A stretch of DNA of 64,000 bases, taken from positions 62,001-126,000 of the forward strand of contig NZ_JBMOXA010000012.1 of the NCBI RefSeq assembly GCF_049316285.1, written 5' to 3'. A model generated the notes under the pieces. The model saw only the letters and a list, made by a program, of their open reading frames with translations. It ran no database searches and had not been told where the DNA came from. The position numbers were made by a program, and so were the translations under genes. The stretch's first letter is position 1. The number at the start of each line of letters is the position of its first letter. Of the stretch, positions 44,004 through 51,431 are shown piece by piece. The stretch is from Rhodoferax_B sp049316285. GTDB lineage: Bacteria; Pseudomonadota; Gammaproteobacteria; Burkholderiales; Burkholderiaceae_C.

Positions 44004-44656
44004 CCGCCGCCCTCAGCATAGACAACCTGCGTGTGACCTACCAAGGTGCACACGGCCAACACGTGGCGGTACAAGACTTTTCGTGGGCCGTGGAAGCCGG
44101 GCAGATCGCCTGTCTGCTCGGGCCCTCGGGCTGCGGTAAAACTACCGTGCTGCGCACCATTGCCGGGTTTGAGCCGCTCAGCGCAGGCAGCATACGGCTG
44201 GGCGATGTGCTGCTGTCTTCACCCCAGATACACCTGCCGCCCGAGCGGCGCCGTGTGGGCATGATGTTCCAGGAATATGCGCTGTTTCCGCACCTTACCG
44301 CCGCGCAGAACGTGGCCTTTGGGTTACGCCGCTGGGCTGCCGCCGACATCAGCCCACGTGTGGCCGAAATGCTGACGCTGGTGGGCCTGCCCGATGCGGG
44401 CCGACGTTACCCACACGAGCTGTCCGGCGGCCAGCAACAACGTGTGGCGCTGGCCCGTGCGATGGCGCCTACGCCCGCGCTGCTGCTGCTGGACGAGCCG
44501 TTCTCCAACCTGGACAGCGCCACACGCGAACGTTTGTCGGTCGAGGTTCGCGACATCCTGCACCGCGCGGGCCAGACTGCGGTGCTGGTGACCCACAACC
44601 AGGCCGAAGCGCACACCATGGCGGATCAGATACGTGTGTTGGGTGCGCACAGCTGA
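44000..44656 (+). CDS. fbpC: Ferric-iron ABC transporter ATPase (FbpC-like, short form)
   Basis: A 218-residue ATPase with Walker A GPSGCGKTT, Q-loop MMFQEYALFPHLT, signature LSGGQQQRVALARAM, Walker B LLLLDEPFSNLD and H-loop VTHNQAEA. Typical FbpC proteins are about 350 residues and end in regulatory TOBE-like domains; here the protein stops right after the nucleotide-binding domain, so that regulation is absent. The start overlaps the permease stop (ATGA). Confidence 0.88.
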   Translation: MTAALSIDNLRVTYQGAHGQHVAVQDFSWAVEAGQIACLLGPSGCGKTTVLRTIAGFEPLSAGSIRLGDVLLSSPQIHLPPERRRVGMMFQEYALFPHLTAAQNVAFGLRRWAAADISPRVAEMLTLVGLPDAGRRYPHELSGGQQQRVALARAMAPTPALLLLDEPFSNLDSATRERLSVEVRDILHRAGQTAVLVTHNQAEAHTMADQIRVLGAHS

Positions 44657-44658
44657 CT

Positions 44659-44712
44659 ATTTTTTGTATAGCTGCTGGCACTTGATGGCTGGGCGCTAAA
44701 GGCCTATTCAGC
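44659..44712. repeat. Degenerate Comamonadaceae-type intergenic repeat
   Basis: The stretch after fbpC begins TATTTTTTGTATAGCTGCTG and continues with a GGCACTTGATGG / GGGCGCTAAAGGCC arrangement. From memory this resembles a short imperfect palindrome (a TAGCTGCTAGCGC ... GCGCTAGAGGCC pattern) scattered through Comamonadaceae intergenic DNA. It may act as a weak terminator for the fbp operon. Recognition is from recall, not from comparison. Confidence 0.4.
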
Positions 44713-44830
44713 TCCAGCCTCATTGCGTGGCCCAGACGGCCCATGTTCGTAACCGGTTCGGAACCCGGGCACAGACAAAAACACGCACACTGCGCGCCTG
44801 TTCCCTTGGATTGCATCGCCGTCGCCCACC

Positions 44831-46033
44831 ATGCCCGCATCACCAGGCGCCGCCGAAGCCGCCTCTTCACACAGCAACTTCACTGCGTTTCTGGCGTCGC
44901 TGTTCCTCTCCAAAATAGCCGACCAGGTGTTGCTGTTCCTGGTGCCCCTGGTGGTGTTTCAAAGCACCAGCGATGTGGCCTGGTCGGGCCTGGCGTTTGC
45001 GTTGGAGGCGTTTCCGCGCTTCCTGTCGTTTCCGATTTGTGGCGCACTCTGCGACCGCATCTCGCCGGTGCGCTTGATGCGCTGGAGCCAGTTGTGGCGC
45101 GCCCTGGTGTGTGTGGGTGGTGCTATCGGTGGCGCCAGCATAGGCGGGCTGGCCTGGTTGATAACCTTGTCGGCCATCTGCGGTGTATTGACCACCCAGG
45201 GCGCCATGGCGCGCGAGGTGATTTTGCCGCAGGCTTTTCAACGCCACCGGTTCGAGAAGGTGTTGGCGTATTCACAAACCGCTGACCAAGTGGGCGCCGT
45301 GCTCGGGCCGGTGCTGGCCGCAGGCTTTTTGGCGCTGTGGCAATGGCCCACGGCAGTGGCCGCCACCGCAGGCATCTTTTTGCTGGGCGACCTGGCCTTG
45401 CTGTGGTGGCAGCACAGCAACCTCGTACCGCTGCACGCACGCGGCGCCAGCCATACCACCGCCTGGGCCGCCATGTTGGCCGGGCTGCGCCATATCGTGC
45501 TCACCCCGGGCCTGCGCAAGCTGGTGATCGAGGCGGCGGGCATCAACCTGGTGGTGGGCGTCACACTGGCTTCGTCGGCCGCGCTCTTTACCGGCCAGCA
45601 TGGCCAATCGGCCGCCCGCTACGGCGTGTTGCAAACGGCCGGGGCCATCACCACCGTGGTCATCTTGCTGGGCATTGCACACATCAGCCTGCCAGTGCGG
45701 CGCATGGGGCTGGCGGCGTTTGTGTTGATGGTCCTGGGTGGCTTGCTCACGGCTCTCAGCGCCAGCGTGTGGGGTTATGCGCTGGGTTATCTGCTGGTGA
45801 TTGGCTTGGACAAAATGTTCAACGTCTACCTGCGCAGCACACGGCAAAAACTCATCCCTCTGGCCGACTTCGGCAAGACCACGGGCGTCATGGCGATGCT
45901 CAACAACCTCTCGCAGCCGCTCGCCGGTTTGGCCATAGGCGTATTCGCCGCGCAGTGGACGGCGGGCGGGGTGATCTTGGCGCTGACGGGTTTGATGGCC
46001 TTGCTGGGCCTGGTGGCGGCACGCATCAAGTAA
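44831..46033 (+). CDS. MFS transporter (EntS-like group)
   Basis: A 400-residue membrane protein with twelve hydrophobic segments and the MFS loop between helices 2 and 3 (GALCDRISPVRLMR). The overall pattern, with ADQVLLFLVPLVVFQSTSDV in the first helix pair, is that of the enterobactin-exporter/macrolide-efflux group. It follows the iron importer by 174 bases in the same direction, which would fit siderophore or metal-related export, but the substrate is not known. A MITE-like element begins eight bases after its stop. Confidence 0.8.
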   Translation: MPASPGAAEAASSHSNFTAFLASLFLSKIADQVLLFLVPLVVFQSTSDVAWSGLAFALEAFPRFLSFPICGALCDRISPVRLMRWSQLWRALVCVGGAIGGASIGGLAWLITLSAICGVLTTQGAMAREVILPQAFQRHRFEKVLAYSQTADQVGAVLGPVLAAGFLALWQWPTAVAATAGIFLLGDLALLWWQHSNLVPLHARGASHTTAWAAMLAGLRHIVLTPGLRKLVIEAAGINLVVGVTLASSAALFTGQHGQSAARYGVLQTAGAITTVVILLGIAHISLPVRRMGLAAFVLMVLGGLLTALSASVWGYALGYLLVIGLDKMFNVYLRSTRQKLIPLADFGKTTGVMAMLNNLSQPLAGLAIGVFAAQWTAGGVILALTGLMALLGLVAARIK

Positions 46034-46041
46034 CGAAGGCT

Positions 46042-46206
46042 AGGGCGACGCTGAATAAGTCCCCGTGATGACGCGAACCTCGGTTTGGGATGAGATGCAA
46101 GGCGCAAACCACAGCCATAGCCGTAGCTATGGCGCGGATTTGCAACGCAGCAGATCGCCCAAAACGAGGGAACGCGGCGCACGAGGAACTTGTTCAGCGT
46201 TGCCCT
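46042..46206. mobile_element. MITE-like element with 20-bp terminal inverted repeats
   Basis: The left end AGGGCGACGCTGAATAAG (46042-46059) and the inverted right end (46189-46206) match at 16 of 18 positions. The element is 165 bases and non-coding, and TA lies at both outer edges (GGCTAGGG and CCCTAAGCC), consistent with a TA or CTAR target duplication. This is the layout of a non-autonomous element mobilised by an IS5- or IS630-type transposase; the family is inferred. It fills the space between the convergent MFS and argP genes and supplies the argP stop codon. Confidence 0.7.
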
Positions 46207-47104
46207 AAGCCTCCAACACGCGCCGCCCAGCGGCCACCACGGCATCGGTCAGCCGGTCGAGCATGGGGATCTTCAGCCGCGCGTGTTGCCACGCCAGCGG
46301 CACCAGCAAGTCGCTGCGCGGCAGCAGGCGCACCAAAGCGCCGCTGTCCAGGTGCTGGCGCACGTCGTCCACCGGGCACATGCCCCAACCCATGTGCGCC
46401 AGGCTGGCACTCACAAAGCCGGGCGACGAGGGCAGCCAGTGCTGCGGCATTTCCACGCGCTGGCCGCAGGCGTTTTCGGCCCATTGCGCCTGCAGTTGGT
46501 CTTTGCGGTTGAAGGCCAGGCAGGGCGCCAGCGCCAGGCTGTCCGCGCTGATGCCGCGCGCAAAATGGCGCGCCACATAGGCCGGGCTGGCCACGGCCAC
46601 GTAGCGCATGCGGCCCAACGGCACGGCGCGGTTGCCCTGGATGGGCAACACATCGCTGGTCACCGCCGCCAGCACCGTGCCGTCGCGCAGCCATTGGGCG
46701 GTGTGGTCCTGGTCGTCCACGCTGATGTCGAGCAGCGCAGGCGCGTCCTGCGTGAAGGCGGCCGCAGCGCTGATGAACCACGTGGCCAGGCTGTCGGCGT
46801 TGACCGCCACACGCAGCGTCACACGTTGGTCGGCGCTGCGCAGTGCCGCCAGCGCGGGCAGGTTGCCTTGTAGCTCGGCCTCCAGCATACCCACTTGCTC
46901 CATGTGGCGGCACAGCCAATGGCCGGCCTCGGTGGCGCTGCAGGGCGTGCCGCGCACCACCAGCGCCAGGCCCAGGCGTTCTTCCAGCAGCTTGATGCGC
47001 TGCGACACCGCCGAGGGTGTGACGTGCAAGGCCCGCGCCGCACGCTCAAAGCTGCCCTGGCGTACCACCTGGGACAAGGCTTCGAGCGAAACGTAGTCGA
47101 GCAT
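46205..47104 (-). CDS. argP: ArgP/LysG-family LysR regulator
   Basis: A 299-residue LysR protein of the ArgP (IciA)/LysG group: the N-terminus LDYVSLEALSQVVRQGSFERAARALHVTPSAVSQ-type HTH is at about 3-60 and the effector domain follows. It is divergent from lysE, the classical arrangement in which ArgP/LysG activates a lysine/arginine exporter in response to those amino acids. The stop codon TAG at 46205-46207 is formed with the last two bases of the MITE-like element, so the original C-terminus may have been changed slightly by the insertion. Confidence 0.85.
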   Translation of the reverse strand: MLDYVSLEALSQVVRQGSFERAARALHVTPSAVSQRIKLLEERLGLALVVRGTPCSATEAGHWLCRHMEQVGMLEAELQGNLPALAALRSADQRVTLRVAVNADSLATWFISAAAAFTQDAPALLDISVDDQDHTAQWLRDGTVLAAVTSDVLPIQGNRAVPLGRMRYVAVASPAYVARHFARGISADSLALAPCLAFNRKDQLQAQWAENACGQRVEMPQHWLPSSPGFVSASLAHMGWGMCPVDDVRQHLDSGALVRLLPRSDLLVPLAWQHARLKIPMLDRLTDAVVAAGRRVLEA

Positions 47105-47133
47105 ATTTAGTATTCCTTAACTATCAATAGAAA

Positions 47134-47150
47134 GTTTAACTGGGCTAAAC
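47134..47150. promoter_or_regulatory. Candidate ArgP operator between argP and lysE
   Basis: GTTTA (47134-47138) and TAAAC (47146-47150) form a perfect inverted repeat with a seven-base spacer, giving a 17-base T-N11-A type LysR site. It is in the AT-rich 72-base gap between the divergent argP and lysE genes. Confidence 0.5.
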
Positions 47151-47176
47151 CTCTGAGCGCTGGCATCCTGCGCGCC

Positions 47177-47830
47177 ATGCTGACTTTTCAACCTGCCGAT
47201 CTCTCTGCCTTCACCCGTGGCCTGGCCTTGTGCTTCGGCCTGATCGTCGCCATTGGCGCGCAAAACACCTTTGTGCTGCGCCAGGGCCTGCGCAACGAAC
47301 ATGTGTTGCCCGTAGTGGCCTTCTGTACCCTGGCCGATGCCGTGCTGGTGTTTGCCGGTGTGGCCGGCATGTCGCAAGTGCTGGCGGCCAGCCCGGCGCT
47401 CGCGGCCTGGCTGGCCCTGGGCGGCGCGGTATTTCTGTTCGCCTACTCGGCCATGGCCATGCGCCGCGCACTGCAACACCACGCGCTGCAGGTGGCGGGC
47501 AACGCCGGGCGCAGCGTCACCCTGGCTGGTGTGATGCTGCAGTTGAGCGCGTTCACCTTCCTCAATCCACACGTCTACCTCGACACCTTCATGCTCATGG
47601 GCTCGGTGGGTGCGGCCCAGCCGGGCCAGGCGCGTTGGTTTTTTGTCGCCGGCGCGGCCTGCGCCAGCCTGCTGTGGTTCACCGCGCTGGGCTTTGGCGC
47701 ACGAATGCTGGCCCCCTGGCTCAACCGGCCGAGTGCCTGGCGCTGGATAGACGCGACGGTAGCGCTGATGATGGCGGTGCTGGGCGTGGTGGTGGCGCGG
47801 CAAGCCTTTGGCCTGTTTGCGGCACTCTAG
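47177..47830 (+). CDS. LysE/ArgO-family amino-acid exporter
   Basis: A 217-residue inner-membrane exporter with six hydrophobic helices. The family signature is in the first helices: GLALCFGLIVAIGAQNTFVLRQGL-type sequence at about 12-35 and the QLSAFTFLNPHVYLDTFML motif in helix 4. Such proteins export lysine, arginine or other basic amino acids. The divergent ArgP-type regulator supports this substrate range. Confidence 0.9.
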   Translation: MLTFQPADLSAFTRGLALCFGLIVAIGAQNTFVLRQGLRNEHVLPVVAFCTLADAVLVFAGVAGMSQVLAASPALAAWLALGGAVFLFAYSAMAMRRALQHHALQVAGNAGRSVTLAGVMLQLSAFTFLNPHVYLDTFMLMGSVGAAQPGQARWFFVAGAACASLLWFTALGFGARMLAPWLNRPSAWRWIDATVALMMAVLGVVVARQAFGLFAAL

Positions 47831-47843
47831 ACTGCACCCTCTC

Positions 47844-48347
47844 ATGACAAAACCCGAACACATATTCCGCCACGCCACTCCGACCGATGTAGACCGCTGC
47901 TTCCATATCGAAACCACGTCGTACCAGGGTGACGAGGCCGCCACACGCGAGAAGATCGCCACCCGTATTGCCCAGTACCCCCAAGGTTTTCTGGTGCTGG
48001 AAGTGCAGGGTGTGATCGCCGGTTTCATCAACTCGGGCTGTACGTTCGAGGTGCAGATGGCCGATGAGGCCTTCAAGGAACTGATAGGCCACAACCCGGC
48101 CGGCCCGCAAGTGGTGATCATGTCGGTAGTAGTACACCCGGACTACCAGGGCCAGGGCTGGTCAAGCCTGCTGATGCGGCATTTCGTCGCGCAGATGCAC
48201 GAGTGCAGCAAAGAGGCGATTCACCTGATGTGCCGCACACAGCACGTGGCGCTGTACCAGAAGATGGGCTATCGCTATGTGCGGCCTTCCGATTCGGCAC
48301 ACGGCGGCATGGCCTGGCATGAGATGGTGATGCCCCTCACGCTCTGA
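47844..48347 (+). CDS. GNAT-family N-acetyltransferase
   Basis: A 167-residue acetyltransferase. The acetyl-CoA-binding motif A is MSVVVHPDYQGQGWSSLLM, preceded by the beta-4 strand QVVIM, and motif B is in HLMCRTQHVALYQKMGY. The ATG at 47844 is 13 bases after the lysE stop, so it is probably co-transcribed. The layout resembles the serotonin/arylalkylamine N-acetyltransferase group, but the acceptor is not known. Together with the exporter it may detoxify an amine or amino acid. Confidence 0.85.
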   Translation: MTKPEHIFRHATPTDVDRCFHIETTSYQGDEAATREKIATRIAQYPQGFLVLEVQGVIAGFINSGCTFEVQMADEAFKELIGHNPAGPQVVIMSVVVHPDYQGQGWSSLLMRHFVAQMHECSKEAIHLMCRTQHVALYQKMGYRYVRPSDSAHGGMAWHEMVMPLTL

Positions 48348-48353
48348 CCGGCT

Positions 48354-49250
48354 CTATTCGCTCTGCGCCGCCAGGCGCGCGGCCATGAAGTCCAGAAAAC
48401 ACGCAATCCGTGCCGAAAGCGCGGTGTTGCGGTAATACACGGCATGCACCGGCTGGCGCACCTCCTGGGTGTCGCGTGGCAACAGCTGCACCAGGTCGCC
48501 ACGCGCGCGGTCAGTGCGGGTCATGAAGTCGGCCAGGCAGACCACACCGGCGCCCGCCAAGGCCAGTTGGCGCAAGGTTTCGCCGCTGGAAGCGATGACG
48601 GCGGGCGTGATCTCCAGCGCGTCACCCGCCGCTGTGCGCAAAGGCCAGCGGTTCAGGTGTGCGGGTTGCGCAAAGCCCAACAAGCTGTGGCCTACAAGCG
48701 CGGCCACGTCCTTGGGGCGGCCATGCGCCTTGAGGTAGGCCGGACTGGCCAGCACACGCAGCCGATTGCTGCCCAGGGGCCGCGCGTGCAGCGTGGAGTC
48801 TTGCAGTGTGCCGATGCGGATAGCGATGTCGGTGCGGTGCTCCAGCAGGTCGATGATCTGGTCGCTGCTGTTGAGCTCCAGCGTGATCGCCGGGTATAGC
48901 GCGCGGAAGTCGGCCACCAGCGGCACCACCACATGCAGCATATAGGGCGTGGCGGCGTTGACCCGCAAGCGGCCGGCGGGCTTTTCGCGGCGCACGGCCA
49001 TCTGCTCCTCGGCCTCGTCCACCGCCGCCAGAATTTTGCGCGCTTGGGCCAGAAAGGCCTGGCCCTCTTCGGTGAGTTCGATGCGCCGCGTGGTGCGCTG
49101 CAGCAGGGTGGTGGCGAGCTTTTCTTCCAAGCGCCCGAGTGCACGGCTCACACCCGAGGTGGTCTGGCCGAGTTGCTCGGCTGCGGCGGTGATGGAGCCG
49201 CTGTCTACCACGGTGGTGAGTGCCAGCAGTTCATCGAGCGTGGTTTTCAT
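48354..49250 (-). CDS. LysR-family regulator divergent from an MFS exporter
   Basis: A 298-residue LysR protein. The winged helix at about 3-62 contains GSITAAAEQLGQTTSGVSRALGRLEEKL-type HTH spacing. The effector domain carries LRVNAATPYMLHVVVPLVADF. It belongs by pattern to the large group regulating divergent transporter or oxidoreductase genes. It faces away from the MFS gene at 49365, with an operator-like palindrome in the gap, and probably controls that gene and the following aldo/keto reductase. Confidence 0.87.
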   Translation of the reverse strand: MKTTLDELLALTTVVDSGSITAAAEQLGQTTSGVSRALGRLEEKLATTLLQRTTRRIELTEEGQAFLAQARKILAAVDEAEEQMAVRREKPAGRLRVNAATPYMLHVVVPLVADFRALYPAITLELNSSDQIIDLLEHRTDIAIRIGTLQDSTLHARPLGSNRLRVLASPAYLKAHGRPKDVAALVGHSLLGFAQPAHLNRWPLRTAAGDALEITPAVIASSGETLRQLALAGAGVVCLADFMTRTDRARGDLVQLLPRDTQEVRQPVHAVYYRNTALSARIACFLDFMAARLAAQSE

Positions 49251-49269
49251 GAGAGCAGTCTCTTTATTG

Positions 49270-49284
49270 TTGATTTTTAATCAA
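49270..49284. promoter_or_regulatory. Candidate LysR operator
   Basis: TTGATTTTTAATCAA at 49270-49284 is a nearly perfect palindrome (TTGATT/AATCAA arms) with T-N11-A-like geometry, located in the 114-base divergent gap between a LysR gene and an MFS gene. Confidence 0.6.
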
Positions 49285-49364
49285 TGATATTTTGCCAATT
49301 ACCGTCTTTTTCTGCAAAAGACTTACGCGCACACTTCGCTCCACTTTTCCACTGGAGCCATCTC

Positions 49365-50564
49365 ATGCCTCTTGCTTTATTGGCGCTGACCATCAGCGCC
49401 TACGCCATAGGAACGACCGAGTTCGTCATCGTTGGGCTGCTGCCCGTCATCGCCGCAGACTTACACGTCAGCCTGCCATCGGCCGGCCTGTTGGTCAGCC
49501 TCTACGCCTTGGGCGTGGCCATTGGGGCGCCCGTGCTCACCGCCCTGACCGGCCGTGTGCCGCGCAAACAACTGCTGCTGGGTTTGATGCTGTTGTTCAC
49601 CGCCGGCAACCTGCTGGCCTGGCAGGCACCGGGTTACACCACGCTGGTGCTGGCGCGCATCTTGACCGGGCTGGCGCACGGTGTGTTTTTCTCGATTGGC
49701 ACCACCATCGCCACCAGCCTGGTGCCCAAGGAAAAGGCCGCCAGCGCCATTGCCATCATGTTCACCGGCCTCACCGTGGCCCTGGTCACGGGTGTGCCGC
49801 TGGGCACCTTCATAGGCCAGCACTTTGGCTGGAACCAGACCTTCCTGGCCGTTTCCGCCCTGGGCTTGATCGCCTTTGTGGGCAGCCTGTTGTTTGTGCC
49901 CAGGAACATTGCGCACCAGCCACCGGCTTCGTTGCTGCAGCAGGTGAAGGTGCTGGGCCAGCCGCGTTTGTTGCTGGTTTATGCCACCACGGCACTCGGT
50001 TACGGTGGCTCGTTCATAGCCTTCACTTACCTCGCGCCTATCTTGCAGCAGGTCTCGGGCTTCAGCGCCAACGCGGTCGGCCTGGTGTTGCTGGTCTACG
50101 GCGTGTCGGTGGCTGTGGGCAACATCTGGGGCGGCAAGCTGGCCGACCAACACGGCGCCATCCGTGCGCTGCAAATCATCTTCCTTGGCCTGGCTGCCGT
50201 GTTGTTTGTGCTGACGTTCACCGCCGCCAACTCCTGGCTGGCCTTGGCCACCGTGTTGCTTTGGGGCGCTGTGGCCTTTGGCAATGTGCCCGGCCTGCAG
50301 GTGTATGTGGTGCAGCAAGCTGAACGTGTGGCGCCACAAGCGGTAGACGTAGCCTCGGGCCTGAACATCGCCGCCTTCAACCTCGGCATTGCCGGTGGTG
50401 CCTGGGCCGGTGGCCTGATCGTCGAACACCTGGGCCTGCTACACACGCCGTGGATGGGCGCCCTGGTGGTGCTGGGTGCGCTTGGCCTGACCACCTACAG
50501 CGGTTGGCTGGACCGCCGCTTGCCCGCCATGCCACGCAGCCAACACACGGTGGCCGCGCACTGA
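49365..50564 (+). CDS. MFS drug/sugar efflux transporter (AraJ/YdhP-like)
   Basis: A 399-residue protein with twelve hydrophobic helices. The opening LALTISAYAIGTTEFVIVGLLPVIA-type segment and the LTGRVPRKQLLLG loop are typical of the AraJ/YdhP/PmrA-type DHA1 exporters. The ATG at 49365 is preceded by TGGAG; the longer frame to 49284 is non-coding leader. It is divergent from the LysR regulator and followed 26 bases later by an aldo/keto reductase, forming a likely LysR-controlled pair. Confidence 0.88.
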   Translation: MPLALLALTISAYAIGTTEFVIVGLLPVIAADLHVSLPSAGLLVSLYALGVAIGAPVLTALTGRVPRKQLLLGLMLLFTAGNLLAWQAPGYTTLVLARILTGLAHGVFFSIGTTIATSLVPKEKAASAIAIMFTGLTVALVTGVPLGTFIGQHFGWNQTFLAVSALGLIAFVGSLLFVPRNIAHQPPASLLQQVKVLGQPRLLLVYATTALGYGGSFIAFTYLAPILQQVSGFSANAVGLVLLVYGVSVAVGNIWGGKLADQHGAIRALQIIFLGLAAVLFVLTFTAANSWLALATVLLWGAVAFGNVPGLQVYVVQQAERVAPQAVDVASGLNIAAFNLGIAGGAWAGGLIVEHLGLLHTPWMGALVVLGALGLTTYSGWLDRRLPAMPRSQHTVAAH

Positions 50565-50590
50565 AATTTGAACTCCATAGGAAACCCATC

Positions 50591-51424
50591 ATGACCACAA
50601 GCAAAACCCTGGGCACCGGCCCGGCCACCATCCCCTCGTTAGGCTTCGGCACCTTTCGCATCCCGGGCGCAGAAGTGCTGCAGATCCTGCCGCACGCCTT
50701 GAATGCCGGTTTTCGCCACATCGACACCGCACAGATCTATGGCAACGAAGCCGAAGTGGGCGAGGCCATGGCGGGCAGCAAGGTGCCGCGCAATCACATC
50801 TTCCTGACCACCAAGGTCTGGGTGGAACATTACCGTGCCGATGCGTTGGTCGCATCCGTGCACGAAAGCCTGCGCAAGCTGCGCACCGACCACGTGAACT
50901 TGTTGCTGCTGCATTGGCCCAATGCCAATGTGCCGCTGACTGAGACCCTCGAAGGCCTGAACGCCGTGCACCAGGCCGGCCTGGCGCAGCACATTGGTGT
51001 GAGCAACTTCAACACGCAGATGATGGAAGAAGCCGCACGCATAAGCACCGCGCCGCTGGTGACCAACCAGGTCGAATACCACCCCTACCTGAACCAGGAC
51101 AAGGTGCTGGCCGCCGCCCGGCAATTGGGCATGACCGTGACCTCTTACTTCGGCCTGGCCGATGGCACGGTGGTGCACGACCCGCTACTGCAAGCCATTG
51201 GCCAACGCCATGGCAAAAGCGCCGTGCAGGTGGTGCTGCGTTGGCTGGTGCAGCAACCGAATGTGCTGGCCTTGACCAAGACCGTGCAGCCGGCCCGTGC
51301 CGTGTCCAACTATCAGGTGTTTGACTTTGAATTGAGCGCCGACGAGATGGCCAGCATCCAGGCACTCGGCGCGCAGCACAAGCGCCTGGTCAGCCCCGAT
51401 GGCCTGGCACCGGCCTGGGATTGA
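50591..51424 (+). CDS. Aldo/keto reductase
   Basis: A 277-residue NADPH-dependent reductase with the AKR barrel and catalytic tetrad: the Asp/Tyr in FRHIDTAQIYGNE, the Lys in FLTTKVW and the His in LLLHWPN. The GVSNFN loop follows. It matches the 2,5-diketo-gluconate reductase-like AKR group. It is placed directly after the MFS exporter and convergent, seven bases away, with the large c-di-GMP gene. Substrate unknown; small aldehydes or ketones are likely. Confidence 0.9.
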   Translation: MTTSKTLGTGPATIPSLGFGTFRIPGAEVLQILPHALNAGFRHIDTAQIYGNEAEVGEAMAGSKVPRNHIFLTTKVWVEHYRADALVASVHESLRKLRTDHVNLLLLHWPNANVPLTETLEGLNAVHQAGLAQHIGVSNFNTQMMEEAARISTAPLVTNQVEYHPYLNQDKVLAAARQLGMTVTSYFGLADGTVVHDPLLQAIGQRHGKSAVQVVLRWLVQQPNVLALTKTVQPARAVSNYQVFDFELSADEMASIQALGAQHKRLVSPDGLAPAWD

Positions 51425-51431
51425 CGCGGCC

